Assembly (NCBI GenBank): GCA_019359745.1
Contig: JAHHGT010000004.1
Coordinates: 186,001-250,000 of the forward strand
Direction of reading: 5' to 3'
DNA length: 64,000 nucleotides
From: Aphanothece saxicola GSE-SYN-MK-01-06B
GTDB taxonomy: Bacteria > Cyanobacteriota > Cyanobacteriia > PCC-6307 > Cyanobiaceae
Shown here piece after piece: positions 45,463 to 54,942 of this stretch. How positions within the stretch are numbered: position 1 is the stretch's first letter; every line of letters starts with the position of its first letter. The notes beneath the pieces are model-generated. The model was not told where the DNA came from and did no database searches. It worked only from the letters and a program-made list of their open reading frames with translations. Made by a program: the position numbers and the translations under genes.

Positions 45463-46356
45463 TCAGGTGCCGGTGGAGAGGATCACGGCCAGCAGCAGCA
45501 GACCCCCGAGCCACACCTGGACGGCGAAGTGGCGCCCATAGGCGCTGCGGGGCAGGTCGGGGCGTCGCAACAGCGCCGCCTGCTGCTGCATGGCCAGGGC
45601 GGCGGCGGCCCAGGGCAGCCAGAACGGCAGCCCGGCCCGTCCCTGCAGCAGCACCGCCAGGGCCAGGGCCGCGCAGGTGAGCCCGTAGCAGAGGGCCACC
45701 GCCAGGGGCGCCCGGGCCCCCAGGCTCAGGGCACTGCTGCGCACCCCAAGGTGCCGATCGTCGTCCCGGTCGCTCATGGCATAGACGGTGTCGAAGCCGA
45801 AGGTCCAGCTCACCGCCGCCAGCCAGGTGAGCAGCAGGGGCCAGCCCCCCATGGCACCCTGCAGGCCCCCCTGGGCGGCCGCCCAGGGAATCAGCACCGC
45901 GAAACCCCAGCACAGGGCCAGCACCAACTGGGGATAGGCGAACCAGCGCTTGGCGGAGGGATAGAGCAGCACCAGGGGCAACGTGGCCAGGGCGAGCCCC
46001 ACGCACAGCGCCCGGCTGGTGGCGGGCAGGGCCAGCAGGGCCGCCAGGGCCACCACCAGGCAGAGGAGCAGCAGCGCCGCCGCGGTGCCCACCCCGAGGC
46101 GGCCATCGGCCAGGGGCCGGTGGCGGGTGCGCTCCACCAGGGGATCGATGCGCCGGTCCCAGAGGTCATTGGCCACGCAGCCGGCGCCGCTCACCGCCAG
46201 GCCCCCCAGCACGATCCAGCCCACCAGCAGGGCTGCAGGTGGCACGGCGGGACCGAGCCACAGGGCCCAGCCGGCGGGAATCAGGAGGATGAGCCGACCG
46301 CTCGGCTTGTGCCAGCGCAGCAGCTCCAGCCAGGCCTGGACACGGCCTGGGGCCAT
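45463..46356 (-). CDS. ubiA: UbiA-family prenyltransferase (4-hydroxybenzoate-type)
   Basis: A 297-residue membrane prenyltransferase of plastoquinone synthesis. First Asp-rich motif: VANDLWDRRIDPLVERTRHR; second: FDTVYAMSDRDDDRHLG. RLILLIPAGWALWLG and the helices LALLALPATSRALCVGLALA fit the UbiA family. In picocyanobacteria this gene is annotated as 4-hydroxybenzoate solanesyltransferase. ATG at 46356 is preferred over a TTG at 46377. It is divergent from ppx. Confidence 0.9.
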   Translation of the reverse strand: MAPGRVQAWLELLRWHKPSGRLILLIPAGWALWLGPAVPPAALLVGWIVLGGLAVSGAGCVANDLWDRRIDPLVERTRHRPLADGRLGVGTAAALLLLCLVVALAALLALPATSRALCVGLALATLPLVLLYPSAKRWFAYPQLVLALCWGFAVLIPWAAAQGGLQGAMGGWPLLLTWLAAVSWTFGFDTVYAMSDRDDDRHLGVRSSALSLGARAPLAVALCYGLTCAALALAVLLQGRAGLPFWLPWAAAALAMQQQAALLRRPDLPRSAYGRHFAVQVWLGGLLLLAVILSTGT

Positions 46357-46484
46357 CGGGACGTTCACCGCTCGCAATGGTTGGTTGCCGGCACCCTATC
46401 CAACTCCTGACGGCGGCGTTCTCACCGGCTGGCGATGGGGCGGCCGGTGGCAAAGTGGCGCCGCCGCTGCCCGGGCCGACCCCC

Positions 46485-48119
46485 ATGCCCCCGATCCCCG
46501 ACACCGCCGGTACCGCGGAACGGCGGGTGGCGGCCATCGACATCGGCACCAATTCCATTCATTTGCTGGTCGCGGCGATCGATCCGGTCCTGCGCAGCTT
46601 CTCGGTGGTGCTGGCGGAGAAATCCACCACCCGGCTGGGGGAGCGGGATCCCGATTCCGGCGACCTCACGCCCGAGGCGATCGAGCGGGCCTTCCTGACC
46701 CTGCGCCATTGCCGCGACCTGGCCACCAGCCACGGGGTGGAGCAGATCGTCACCGCCGCCACCAGCGCCGTGCGGGAGGCACCGAACGGCCGCGCGTTCC
46801 TGCAGGGGCTCCAGGACCAGCTGGGGCTGGTGGTGGATCTGGTCAGCGGGCCGGAGGAGGCCCGACTGATCTATCTGGGGGTGCTGTCGGGCCTGTCCTT
46901 CGGCGACCAGCCCTATTTCATCCTCGACATCGGCGGCGGTTCCACCGAGCTGGTGCTCGCCGATGGCCGCGATGCCCGCGCCCTCACCAGCACCCGCATC
47001 GGTGCGGTGCGCCTGCAGCGGGAGTTCTGCCGGGAGGACCCCCTGACGCCCGCCCGCCGCGGCTTTCTCGAGGCCTACATCCAGGGGGCGATGGATCCGG
47101 CGGTGGCCGAGGTGAAGCGGGAATTGCGGCCGGGGGAAAAGCCCGTGCTGGTGGCCACCAGCGGCACGGCCATGGCGATGGCGGCCCTGGCCTGCGCCCA
47201 GGACCCCAACCCGCCCCTGAAGCTCGACGGCTACCGCCTCGGCAGGGCCCGCCTGGACGAGATCGTCGAGCGGCTGGTGGCGATGACGCCGGAGCAGCGC
47301 CGCGCCCTCACCGCCATCAACGAACGCCGGGCCGAGATCATCGTCCCCGGCGCCCTGATCCTCCAGACCACCATGGAGATCCTCCAGGTCCGGGAACTGG
47401 TGGTCTGTGAACGGGCGCTGAGGGAAGGTCTGATCGTCGACTGGATGCTGCGCAACGGCCTGCTCGTCGATCGCTTCAGCTTCCAGAGCACGATCCGCCG
47501 GCGAACGGTGCTGCACCTGGCCCGCACCTATGGCGTGGACACGGGCCGGGCCGACCGGGTGGCCAGCCATGCCCTCAGCCTCTACGACCAGACCCGGGGC
47601 CTGCTGCACGATGACGACGGCGAAGGCCGGGCCCTGCTGTGGGCCGCGGCCCAGCTCCATGCCTGCGGCAAGCACGTCAACATCGCCGCTTACCACAAGC
47701 ACACCTGGTACCTGATCCGCCATGGCGAGCTACTCGGTTACTCCGAGGCCGAGCATCTGATGGTGGCGGCGATCGCCCGGTACCACCGGCGCGGCCTGCC
47801 CAAGAAGCGCCACGAGTCGTGGCAGCTGATCGAGGCCGGGCAGCACCGTCACACCGTGTTCACGATGGGGCTGTTGCTGCGGTTAGCGGCGGCCCTCGAC
47901 CGCCGGCCCGCCCCCGGCATTGAGGCGATCAGCGTGTCTGCGGACGCGCAGCGGACCGCTCAGACCAGGGGCTTCACGATCAGCCTGCAGCCGCACGCGC
48001 CGCAGCCCGGTGACCCCCCCCAGGACCTGAGCCTGGAGGAATGGAGTCTCCGCTCCTGCGCCGATCTGCTGCTGGAGGCCACGGGCCTGAGGCTCACGGT
48101 GCGGCAGGCGACGCCCTGA
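46485..48119 (+). CDS. ppx: Ppx/GppA exopolyphosphatase family protein
   Basis: A 544-residue polyphosphate/pppGpp phosphatase. The N-terminal ASKHA domain has AAIDIGTNSIHLLVAAID and DIGGGSTELVLADG; VTAATSAVREAPNGRAFL precedes it. The C-terminal HD-like part has RADRVASHALSLYDQTRGLL, AAQLHACGKHVNIAAYHKHT and YLIRHGELLGYSEAEHLMVA. Both halves are complete, so it probably degrades polyphosphate. ATG at 46485. It overlaps the convergent RodZ-like gene by 26 bases. Confidence 0.92.
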   Translation: MPPIPDTAGTAERRVAAIDIGTNSIHLLVAAIDPVLRSFSVVLAEKSTTRLGERDPDSGDLTPEAIERAFLTLRHCRDLATSHGVEQIVTAATSAVREAPNGRAFLQGLQDQLGLVVDLVSGPEEARLIYLGVLSGLSFGDQPYFILDIGGGSTELVLADGRDARALTSTRIGAVRLQREFCREDPLTPARRGFLEAYIQGAMDPAVAEVKRELRPGEKPVLVATSGTAMAMAALACAQDPNPPLKLDGYRLGRARLDEIVERLVAMTPEQRRALTAINERRAEIIVPGALILQTTMEILQVRELVVCERALREGLIVDWMLRNGLLVDRFSFQSTIRRRTVLHLARTYGVDTGRADRVASHALSLYDQTRGLLHDDDGEGRALLWAAAQLHACGKHVNIAAYHKHTWYLIRHGELLGYSEAEHLMVAAIARYHRRGLPKKRHESWQLIEAGQHRHTVFTMGLLLRLAAALDRRPAPGIEAISVSADAQRTAQTRGFTISLQPHAPQPGDPPQDLSLEEWSLRSCADLLLEATGLRLTVRQATP

Positions 48120-48867
48120 AGCTGCGCCACACCACCTGATCGATCCGCCCCAGGGAGCGGGGGGCCTGGCTGCCGGCGGTGGCCGTCACCAGGTCGGGCC
48201 GGCCGGCCAGCACCCTGAGACCCTGGCCCATGGGGAAACGCTTCTCGCCGGTGAAGGTGCCGCGGAACAGGGTGACTCCGGCCGCACTGCGGACCTCCAG
48301 CCAGCTGGGCTGGCTGCTCTGCAGCACCAGCGCGTCCGCCGCCGGCCGGGAGGGCTCCCCTGCGGCCACGGCCTGGCCAGGTGCCACACCCGGGTTGGTG
48401 GTTGCGGCCGGTGTTGACGGGGGTCGGGACGCCTGCGGGGCAAAGACCTTCCCCTGCAGGGCGGCCACCACGAGGCCGCCGCCGCCCAGCAGGAGCAAAG
48501 ACCCCCACAGCCAGCCGACAGAGCGTACCTGGCGGGTGGGGGCGGTGGCGGGCCGTCGCTGCAGGGGCGTGACGGGGGCCGGGCGGCCCTTGGCACGCAT
48601 CAGGCGGCTCCCCTGCAGATCACTGATCTGCTGGCTCACGTCGATCCCCAGGGCGCCGGCCACCCGCTTCGCCTGGGCTACCACGAACACCGCTTCCGGC
48701 AGGTGGGTGTGGTCCCCGGCCTCGAGGGCCGTCAGCTGTTCGCTGCCCAGCCGCAGCCGGTCGGCCAGTTCCTCCAGGCTGAGGCCCTGATGGCGCCGGG
48801 CCTGGCCGAGCTTTTCGCCCAGTTGGACCAGCTGGGGAATCGGTGCGCTCCAGTCGTCTGCGGCCAT
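48094..48867 (-). CDS. RodZ-like HTH membrane protein
   Basis: A 257-residue protein. An N-terminal HTH_25 domain (LGEKLGQARRHQGLSLEELA, LRLGSEQLTALEAGDHTHLP) is followed by a basic linker, one transmembrane helix (VGWLWGSLLLLGGGGLVVAA), a Pro/Ala-rich spacer and a periplasmic DUF4115-like domain (SWLEVRSAAGVTLFRGTFTG, RVLAGRPDLVTATAG). That is RodZ topology, a factor that links MreB to the cell wall. The last part is shorter than in E. coli RodZ. ATG at 48867. tRNA-Val lies just upstream. Confidence 0.85.
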   Translation of the reverse strand: MAADDWSAPIPQLVQLGEKLGQARRHQGLSLEELADRLRLGSEQLTALEAGDHTHLPEAVFVVAQAKRVAGALGIDVSQQISDLQGSRLMRAKGRPAPVTPLQRRPATAPTRQVRSVGWLWGSLLLLGGGGLVVAALQGKVFAPQASRPPSTPAATTNPGVAPGQAVAAGEPSRPAADALVLQSSQPSWLEVRSAAGVTLFRGTFTGEKRFPMGQGLRVLAGRPDLVTATAGSQAPRSLGRIDQVVWRSFRASPAAP

Positions 48868-49002
48868 GGTCGCGGCAGGAGATTCGAACAAGGGCAGGGT
48901 CTCCTGAAGCGCTGCGTCGCCAGCAGTATGACGAGCGGCCCGGTGAGCGACCAGTGCTCCGTCAGGGAGGACGTTACCGGCCGGAAAACGGAATTGAAGA
49001 CA

Positions 49003-49074
<72 letters not shown>

Positions 49075-49193
49075 ATCGTTGCCGTCTTAGCCCCGGCATC
49101 GCCTGAAAGAGGATCTTTCTGCGGCAGGGGTTTCGACCGGGCCGGGTGGCCTGAACCCTCCTACACGGTCGTCGATCACACTGTCAAATCCCT

Positions 49194-49856
49194 TCAGCCA
49201 GCCCTGTCGCAGCCGGCGTTCACCTGCCGCAGGGCCGTGGGGTCGAACTCGATGCTGGCGGGACCGTTGAACAGATCGGGCTGGAGCTGCCTGAGGGCCT
49301 GGGCGTCCCGGTCGAGCCGCACCTGGGCGGCCTCGATGCGCTCGGCGCGCCGCTGGCGCCACTGGGCCCGCTGGGAGGCCACCTGCTGTTCCCAGGCGCC
49401 GAGGGCGGCCTCGTACCGGTCCCGGTCGAGACGCTGGTCTTCGGGGCGATAGCGGGATTCCTTGCCGGCATCCAGGGGCTGGGGTGGCGCCACCGTCGGC
49501 CTGAACGGGCTGTTGCGGGCCGCGGCCAGCTCCTGTTCGGCCTGCCGTAGCGACCCGATCAGGGTGGTGATCGTCGCCTGCCGGCGGCGGCAGGCCTCCA
49601 GGGCCGTCCGTCGGGCCTTGGCGTTGGCCGCCTTCTCAGCCGCCTTCTCGGCCGTCAGGGTGGCATCTGAGCTGGGCAGGCAGCGGACGTAGCTCAGGGC
49701 TGCCGCCAAGGGATGGCCAGCGTCGGCTGCGAGCCTGCGGCAGCGCTCCCGGCCGGCCTCACTCACCCCGGTGAACTGACAGCCGCCCCCCAGCAGGGTC
49801 ACGCCCAGCAGCACCGGGAAGAGGCGCCGGTGACGGCGAGCACGGGAACAGCCCAT
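49194..49856 (-). CDS. Putative lipoprotein with helical body
   Basis: A 220-residue protein, function unknown. A basic start leads to the signal core FPVLLGVTLLGGGCQFTG with Cys in lipobox position (LLGGGC). Residues 65-120 are helical and Lys/Ala-rich (TAEKAAEKAANAKARRTALE), followed by a Pro-rich turn and a second long helix (YEAALGAWEQQVASQRAQWR). Two Cys in the N-terminal part and one near the C-terminus (NAGCDRAG). Probably a periplasmic coiled-coil lipoprotein. It stands between tRNA-Val and the alkB-like gene. Confidence 0.7.
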   Translation of the reverse strand: MGCSRARRHRRLFPVLLGVTLLGGGCQFTGVSEAGRERCRRLAADAGHPLAAALSYVRCLPSSDATLTAEKAAEKAANAKARRTALEACRRRQATITTLIGSLRQAEQELAAARNSPFRPTVAPPQPLDAGKESRYRPEDQRLDRDRYEAALGAWEQQVASQRAQWRQRRAERIEAAQVRLDRDAQALRQLQPDLFNGPASIEFDPTALRQVNAGCDRAG

Positions 49857-49964
49857 CGCCCTCGGAACTCCGCGCAGAGGAACACTGCATCCATTGTTGC
49901 CATCCTGCTGGCGTCCGGATACCCGAAGCGGCCGCCCGCCGTGGCGGCACCTGCCCCCCTGGAA

Positions 49965-50546
49965 TCAGGCTGGCAGCCGCACCCTCCGGAAGGTCAGGTT
50001 GAGCCGCGCGGACGCCACCTTCAGGCGCCGCGGCAACCCGTGCTGCCAGTGCTGCTGGGTGGGCGGGTCCATCAAGAGCAGATCCCCATGCCCCAGTTCC
50101 ACCGCCAGGGTGGGGGCTTTGTCCCGCTGGCGGGGACGGAAGCGCAGGGTGCGGCTGGCCCCCAGGCTGAGGGAGGCGATCGGGGCGTCCGGATCGAGCT
50201 CAGGCTCGTCATCGGCATGCCAGCCCATGGCGTCACGGCCGTCGCGGTAGTAGTTCAGCAGCAGGGAATTGAACTCCTGGGTGGCAGCGGCGCCAACGCG
50301 CCGGCGGATGGCGTCGGCCAGTGGTGTCCAGGGTTCGATGGCGTTCTCCAGTCCGGAGTAGCGGTAACCGCAGCCCGGATCCGCCATCCAGCAGGTGAGC
50401 CGGGGCATGGCGTGGCGGCGGCCAAACACGGTGATGAACTCCTGCTTCCAGGGCACCTCCTGCAGCAGCTGCTCCAGCCAGGCATCGGCTTCCTCAGTCC
50501 CCACCCAGCCCCGCCAGTGGCGCAGGCAGGGCGTGGCCGTCGTCAC
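49965..50546 (-). CDS. AlkB-like 2-oxoglutarate/Fe(II) dioxygenase
   Basis: A 193-residue AlkB-family enzyme that removes alkyl groups from nucleic acids. FNSLLLNYYRDGRDAMGWHA with the HxD iron motif (WHADDE), IASLSLGASRTLRFRPR, and the second iron His plus Arg pair in HGLPRRLKVASARLNLTFR. PRLTCWMADPGCGYRYSG fits the ALKBH2/3-like group. GTG start at 50546 overlaps the cobM stop (GTGA), so alkB follows cobM as a coupled pair. Confidence 0.92.
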   Translation of the reverse strand: MTTATPCLRHWRGWVGTEEADAWLEQLLQEVPWKQEFITVFGRRHAMPRLTCWMADPGCGYRYSGLENAIEPWTPLADAIRRRVGAAATQEFNSLLLNYYRDGRDAMGWHADDEPELDPDAPIASLSLGASRTLRFRPRQRDKAPTLAVELGHGDLLLMDPPTQQHWQHGLPRRLKVASARLNLTFRRVRLPA

Positions 50547-51307
50547 TCGGCGCCGCCGCGGAACAGGTGGTTGTGGCTGGCGGAATAGAGCAGGGATCGG
50601 GCCCCGTCGGCGGCCTGCAGGGCCGGACTCACCACGTAGAGGGTGGTGCGGATCAGGTTCCGCTCCCGGCTGACGCGGGCCATCGCCTCCAGGGGCACCA
50701 CCGTGAGCCACTGGTCGGGCCAGCTGACCCGGTAACCGATCGCCACCGGCGTGTCCGCTGGGTAATGCTGCAGCAGCTCGCTCTGCACCTCCTCCACGTG
50801 GCGCGCGCTGAGGTAGAGGCACAGGGAGGCCTGCAGGGCGGCGAGACGGGCCAGGGATTCGCGCTCCGGCACGCCGGTGCGGCCGCCGGCCCGGCTGAGC
50901 ACGATCGTCTGCACCCGGCCGGGAATGGTCAGCTCGGCCCCCAGGGCGGCGGCGGTGGCCTGGTAGGCGCTCAGGCCCGGCACCACCTCCACCGCCAGGC
51001 CGGCATCGGCCAACCGGCAGATCTGCTCCTGCAACGCTCCGTACAGGCAGGGGTCGCCGTCGTGGAGACGCACCACCCGCTGGCCGGCTCTGGCCCGCTC
51101 GATCACCACCGCCATCACCTCCTCGAGGGTGAGCGTGCTGGTGCGAACCGTTTCGCACTCCCTTGACGCCAGGGCGGCGATCTGGGGGCTCACCAGGGAG
51201 TCGGTCCAGACCAGCACCTCGGCCGCCTCGATGGCCCTGGCGGCCCTCAGGGTGAGCAGGTCCGGGGCGCCGGGGCCTGCTCCGACGATCTGAACGGTGG
51301 CTGTCAT
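50543..51307 (-). CDS. cobM: Precorrin-4 C11-methyltransferase
   Basis: A 254-residue SAM-dependent tetrapyrrole methylase in cobalamin synthesis. The GxGxG-like start [53 protein letters not shown] and [20 protein letters not shown] are typical of the family; [15 protein letters not shown] closes it. CobM/CbiF methylates at C11. ATG overlaps the lgt stop (ATGA). The CobT-type gene is elsewhere in this window. Confidence 0.93.
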   Translation of the reverse strand: MTATVQIVGAGPGAPDLLTLRAARAIEAAEVLVWTDSLVSPQIAALASRECETVRTSTLTLEEVMAVVIERARAGQRVVRLHDGDPCLYGALQEQICRLADAGLAVEVVPGLSAYQATAAALGAELTIPGRVQTIVLSRAGGRTGVPERESLARLAALQASLCLYLSARHVEEVQSELLQHYPADTPVAIGYRVSWPDQWLTVVPLEAMARVSRERNLIRTTLYVVSPALQAADGARSLLYSASHNHLFRGGAE

Positions 51308-52164
51308 GCGGTCAGGCCGGAGGGGTCGGGGAGGGGACGTTTGAAGCGGTAGAGCCAGAGCAGACCCGCCCCCCCCAGGGCGATGAGCAGCAGGCTCATC
51401 AGCTGGGCCATGCGCAGGCCACCGGCGCAGAAGGGTGGCTGGGAGAACAGGCACAGAGGATCGAGGCGCAGCCCCTCGATCCAGAAGCGGCCGCTGCTGT
51501 AGGCCATCAGGTAAACGCAGCTGAGGGACCCGGCTGGAAGCCGAAGTCGGCCCTGGCTGCCCAGGCGGAACAGGAGCAGCAGCAGGCCGCAGACCCCCAG
51601 ATTCCAGAGGGATTCGTAGAGAAAGGTGGGGTGGAAGGAGGCCTGCTCAAGGAATTCCGACGGCCGGTTGGCCATCGGAATGGTCAGGGCCCAGGGGAGG
51701 TTGGTGGGCAGCCCGAAGGCTTCGGAGTTGAAGAAATTGCCCCAGCGGCCGATGGCCTGGCCCAGGGCCACGGCGGGAACGAGCACATCAAGCAACGGCC
51801 AGAAGGGTTGGCGGCGCCAGCGGCAGAAGAGCAGCGTGACCAGGGTCCCGCCGATCAGGGCGCCATGGATGGCGATCCCCCCACGCCAGATGGCGAACAC
51901 ATCAAGCCAGTTGTTGTGGAACTGGCGCCATTCCAGCGCCACGTAATAGGTCCGAGCGCCGACCACGGCCCCCAGCACCATCAGGGGCAGGAGATCGGCG
52001 ATCAGGCCGGGATCGACGCCCCGGCTGCGTCCCAGACGGGTGGCCAGCAGGAGACCCAGCAGCACCGCCAGGGCGATCAGCAGGCCATACCAACGAACGG
52101 AGACGGGACCCAGCTGAAAGATCAGGGGTCCCGGGGAGGTGAAAAGGCCGAGAAGGGCGCTCAG
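51304..52164 (-). CDS. lgt: Prolipoprotein diacylglyceryl transferase, apparent CTG start
   Basis: A 286-residue membrane enzyme that adds diacylglycerol to lipobox Cys, the first step for the lipoproteins in this window. The N-terminal [19 protein letters not shown] is conserved and lies upstream of the first GTG (52065), so the start must be earlier. The only candidate is a CTG overlapping the petA stop (CTGA). Signature [29 protein letters not shown], and [17 protein letters not shown] follow. About seven helices. Coupled to petA. Confidence 0.9.
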   Translation of the reverse strand: MSALLGLFTSPGPLIFQLGPVSVRWYGLLIALAVLLGLLLATRLGRSRGVDPGLIADLLPLMVLGAVVGARTYYVALEWRQFHNNWLDVFAIWRGGIAIHGALIGGTLVTLLFCRWRRQPFWPLLDVLVPAVALGQAIGRWGNFFNSEAFGLPTNLPWALTIPMANRPSEFLEQASFHPTFLYESLWNLGVCGLLLLLFRLGSQGRLRLPAGSLSCVYLMAYSSGRFWIEGLRLDPLCLFSQPPFCAGGLRMAQLMSLLLIALGGAGLLWLYRFKRPLPDPSGLTA

Positions 52165-53102
52165 AAGCCCTCCGCCGCCTGGACCTTCTCAACCTGGCGC
52201 TTTTTGAGCACCAGCATGATCTGGGCCAGGGCCACGGCAGCGAAGAAGGCCAGCAGGCCGTAGATGCGCACCGGATTCTGAAGCACCACTTCCGCGTCAA
52301 TCTGACCGAAGCCGCCGACGTTGGGGTCGTTGGTGATGGGCACACCGGCCTCCACCACATCGCCGACAGCGACGATCAGGCTGGGTCCGGCGGGGACGGT
52401 TTCGCTGACGGCGCCGGCTGCCCCGGTGATCTCCACCACGGTGCTGCCGTCATCACCGGCGGTGATGGCGCTGACGGTGCCGGCCACGGGGGCGGTATAG
52501 ACGGTGTTGTTGGTTTTCTCACCCTCGGGGGTCACCTGGCCGCGGCCGCGGTTGGCACCCACATGCACCTGGTACTTGCCGAAGTGGATGGCACTGTCGG
52601 TGGCAGGATCGGGCGACAGGATCGGGAAGACGATCTCCTGGTGCTGGTCACCGGGGAGGGGGCCCACCAGAAGGATGTTGGGCTGGTCGTCGCTGTACTG
52701 GGTGAAGTAGACGCCGGCGGTTTCCTCCTTGAGCTCATCGCTGAGCCGGTCCTGGGGGGCCAGGGTGAACCCGTCGGGGAGCATCACCACGGCACCCACG
52801 TTGAGGCCGGCGGGGCTGCCGTTGCCGGACAGCTGCTGCACGGAGGTGTCGTAGGGGATTTCGACCACGGCCTTGAAGACCGTGTCAGGGAAGACCGCCT
52901 GGGGCACTTCCACCCGGGTGGCCTTCTTGGCCAGGTGGCAGTTGGCGCAGACGATCTTGCCGGTGGCTTCACGCGGGGAGGCGTAGTTCTGCTGGGCCCA
53001 GAAGGGATAGGCCCAGCTGGGGCTGGCCCCCAGGAGCAGCACGCCCACCGAAAGGCTGAGGGTGAGGAGGGTGCCGAACAGGGGGGAGAGGAAGCGGCGC
53101 AT
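52161..53102 (-). CDS. petA: Cytochrome f
   Basis: A 313-residue cytochrome b6f subunit. A signal peptide ends before [20 protein letters not shown], where the mature Tyr supplies an axial heme ligand. The heme site CANCHLAKK (CxxCH) follows, then [20 protein letters not shown] and the Lys-rich C-terminal anchor [20 protein letters not shown]. It passes electrons to plastocyanin or cytochrome c6. It is after petC by 58 bases, one operon. ATG at 53102. Confidence 0.97.
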   Translation of the reverse strand: MRRFLSPLFGTLLTLSLSVGVLLLGASPSWAYPFWAQQNYASPREATGKIVCANCHLAKKATRVEVPQAVFPDTVFKAVVEIPYDTSVQQLSGNGSPAGLNVGAVVMLPDGFTLAPQDRLSDELKEETAGVYFTQYSDDQPNILLVGPLPGDQHQEIVFPILSPDPATDSAIHFGKYQVHVGANRGRGQVTPEGEKTNNTVYTAPVAGTVSAITAGDDGSTVVEITGAAGAVSETVPAGPSLIVAVGDVVEAGVPITNDPNVGGFGQIDAEVVLQNPVRIYGLLAFFAAVALAQIMLVLKKRQVEKVQAAEGF

Positions 53103-53160
53103 GGGGGTGCAGGTGGCGGGCGTCGGAGAGGGAAGCGGGGGAGGGAGATTCAGGCGCCGA

Positions 53161-53718
53161 TCACGCCCACCAGGCCTTCTCGCCGGTGCGGAAGTCGGTT
53201 TCGGTCCACTGGCTGAGGAACACGTTGTCGTTCTCGACACTGACGTGGGCCAGGGCCAGGGAGAGGGGAGCAGGGCCGCGCACCACCTTGCCGGTGGCGT
53301 CGTACTGGCTGCCGTGGCAGGGGCAGATGAACCGGTTGGCGCCGCTGTTCCAGGGCACCACGCAGCCCAGGTGGGTGCAGATGGCGTTGATGCCGTAGTC
53401 ACCGATGGCCTCGCCACCCTCCACCAGCAGGTAGGTGGGGTCACCCTTGAGACCCTGCACCAGGCTGCGGTCACCTTCCTTGTGGGTGGCCAGCCAACCG
53501 GTGGCGGTGACATTGTTGCCCAGCTCGTCCTTGGCGGTGACCCCACCACCGCTGCCGGCGGCTTTCGGCGGGATGAAGTAGTTCACCACGGGATAGAGGG
53601 CACCCAGGGCCACCCCTGTGACGGAGCCGAAAGTCAGCAGGTTCATGAACTGCCGGCGGCCCATTCCGGGCACATCAGCACCACCGCCGTTCGAGGAGGC
53701 CGCAGGAATCTGGGTCAT
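53161..53718 (-). CDS. petC: Rieske iron-sulfur protein of cytochrome b6f
   Basis: A 185-residue [2Fe-2S] protein. [20 protein letters not shown] is the twin-arginine-type anchor with the transmembrane helix; the cluster boxes are [11 protein letters not shown] and [10 protein letters not shown], both complete. The Gly-rich hinge [10 protein letters not shown] lies between. It moves electrons from plastoquinol to cytochrome f. ATG at 53718 fits the family start MTQ. Upstream is a divergent DUF3067 gene; petA follows. Confidence 0.97.
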   Translation of the reverse strand: MTQIPAASSNGGGADVPGMGRRQFMNLLTFGSVTGVALGALYPVVNYFIPPKAAGSGGGVTAKDELGNNVTATGWLATHKEGDRSLVQGLKGDPTYLLVEGGEAIGDYGINAICTHLGCVVPWNSGANRFICPCHGSQYDATGKVVRGPAPLSLALAHVSVENDNVFLSQWTETDFRTGEKAWWA

Positions 53719-53844
53719 AGGGAACGGCGCGGTGTGACCGATTGACGTGGCGCCCATTATGAACCTTGCCCTTCCCAGGCCGGGTCCGAGTCGCACCCGC
53801 CGGAGGCCGGCTGCAACATGCTGTTGTGGAGTGCGCCTGCCGCC

Positions 53845-54174
53845 ATGACCTCAGCTGAGCCGCTTCGCCCGGAGGAACTGCTCACGTTGCTGCGGACGCG
53901 CTGGCAGGCCACCTACGACCTGCAGCTGGTTCAGCGGCGCGGTCGCCTCTACCTGCACGTGATGTGGGGCTACCTCGAGCAGCAGTCCTTCCCGCTGACG
54001 CCCCAGGCCTATGAGGAGCACCTTCAGGAGCTGGTGGGCTCCCTCAACGGCCTCGGCGTTGCCGCCCAGGTGCGCCACTGGCTCCAGACCACCACGGACA
54101 AGCCGCGTCTGGGCAAGGCCCTCTCCCTGCCCCTGGAGCTGCCGGCGGGACGTGCCAGCGAGTTCATGCTCTGA
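53845..54174 (+). CDS. DUF3067 family protein
   Basis: A 109-residue cytosolic protein. [60 protein letters not shown] and [14 protein letters not shown] match DUF3067, found in cyanobacteria and plastids, and always with the petC neighbourhood in my recollection. Function unknown; the context beside cytochrome b6f and Tat genes suggests a role in b6f assembly, inference only. ATG at 53845; another at 53818 is in frame. Confidence 0.85.
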   Translation: MTSAEPLRPEELLTLLRTRWQATYDLQLVQRRGRLYLHVMWGYLEQQSFPLTPQAYEEHLQELVGSLNGLGVAAQVRHWLQTTTDKPRLGKALSLPLELPAGRASEFML

Positions 54175-54183
54175 GCTGGAGCC

Positions 54184-54942
54184 TCAGGTGGAGGGCGACG
54201 GGGTGGGCCGCAGCCCTTCGGCCAGGGCCACCAGCGCCACCCCCAGCAGGTACAGGGCCGTGATCGCCCCGGTGAGCAGCAGCATGGTGATCGGGTCGGT
54301 GGAGGGGGTCAGCACCGCTCCGGCCAGGGCCGCCACCAGCACCACCCAGCGCCAGGCGCCCAGCATCGTGCGCCAGTCGATCAGCCCCAGGGCTCCCAGC
54401 AGGAGCTGCAGCACCGGCAGCTGGAAGGCCAGGGCCGTGGCCACCATCAGCAGCAGCACGAAGTCGAGGTAGCGCTCGATCGACCAGATCGGCTCCACCA
54501 CATCGGCTCCATAGGAGACCAGGAAGCGCAGGGCGGCCGGCACTAGGGCCCACCAGGCGAAGGTCAGACCGGCGGCGAAGAGCACCGTGGAGCCGGCGAC
54601 CGCCGGGGCCACCAGCCGCCGCTCCCGCCGGCTCAGCCCGGGCAGCACGAAGGCCAGGGTCTCGAACAGCACGTAGGGCAGGGCCAGGGTGAGCCCCGCG
54701 TAGCCGGCCACCTTCAAGGACACGAACAGGAATTCGCCCGGGGCCAGTTGCAGGAAGCGGATGCCTTCCGCCGGCACCTCCAGCAGCTTCACCAGCGGCC
54801 GCACCCCCACCAGGCAGACGGCGGCACTGACCACCACCGCCAGCAGGCTGCGCAGCACGCGCCGGCGGAGCTCCTCGAGGTGCTCCACCAGGCTCATCTG
54901 CACCTCGCCGGGGAAATTGTCCTCGGGGATGGAGTCGCTCAT
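54184..54942 (-). CDS. tatC: Sec-independent protein translocase subunit
   Basis: A 252-residue membrane protein of the Tat system, which exports folded proteins such as the Rieske subunit. MSLVEHLEELRRRVLRSLLA is the cytosolic signature; about six helices follow, with YAGLTLALPYVLFETLAFVL, PGLSRRERRLVAPAVAGSTV and ALAFQLPVLQLLLGALGLI. It overlaps the NFACT gene by four bases (ATGA). Convergent with DUF3067. The Rieske protein and the possible Tat-dependent lipoprotein (23260) are candidate clients. Confidence 0.95.
   Translation of the reverse strand: MSDSIPEDNFPGEVQMSLVEHLEELRRRVLRSLLAVVVSAAVCLVGVRPLVKLLEVPAEGIRFLQLAPGEFLFVSLKVAGYAGLTLALPYVLFETLAFVLPGLSRRERRLVAPAVAGSTVLFAAGLTFAWWALVPAALRFLVSYGADVVEPIWSIERYLDFVLLLMVATALAFQLPVLQLLLGALGLIDWRTMLGAWRWVVLVAALAGAVLTPSTDPITMLLLTGAITALYLLGVALVALAEGLRPTPSPST

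Noticed and set aside
44464-46410. 648-codon frame on the plus strand
   Set aside because: Antisense to the S66 peptidase and ubiA; composition is that of a shadow frame.
49075-49193. Integration site next to tRNA-Val
   Set aside because: No integrase gene and no direct repeat of the tRNA 3' end was found nearby.
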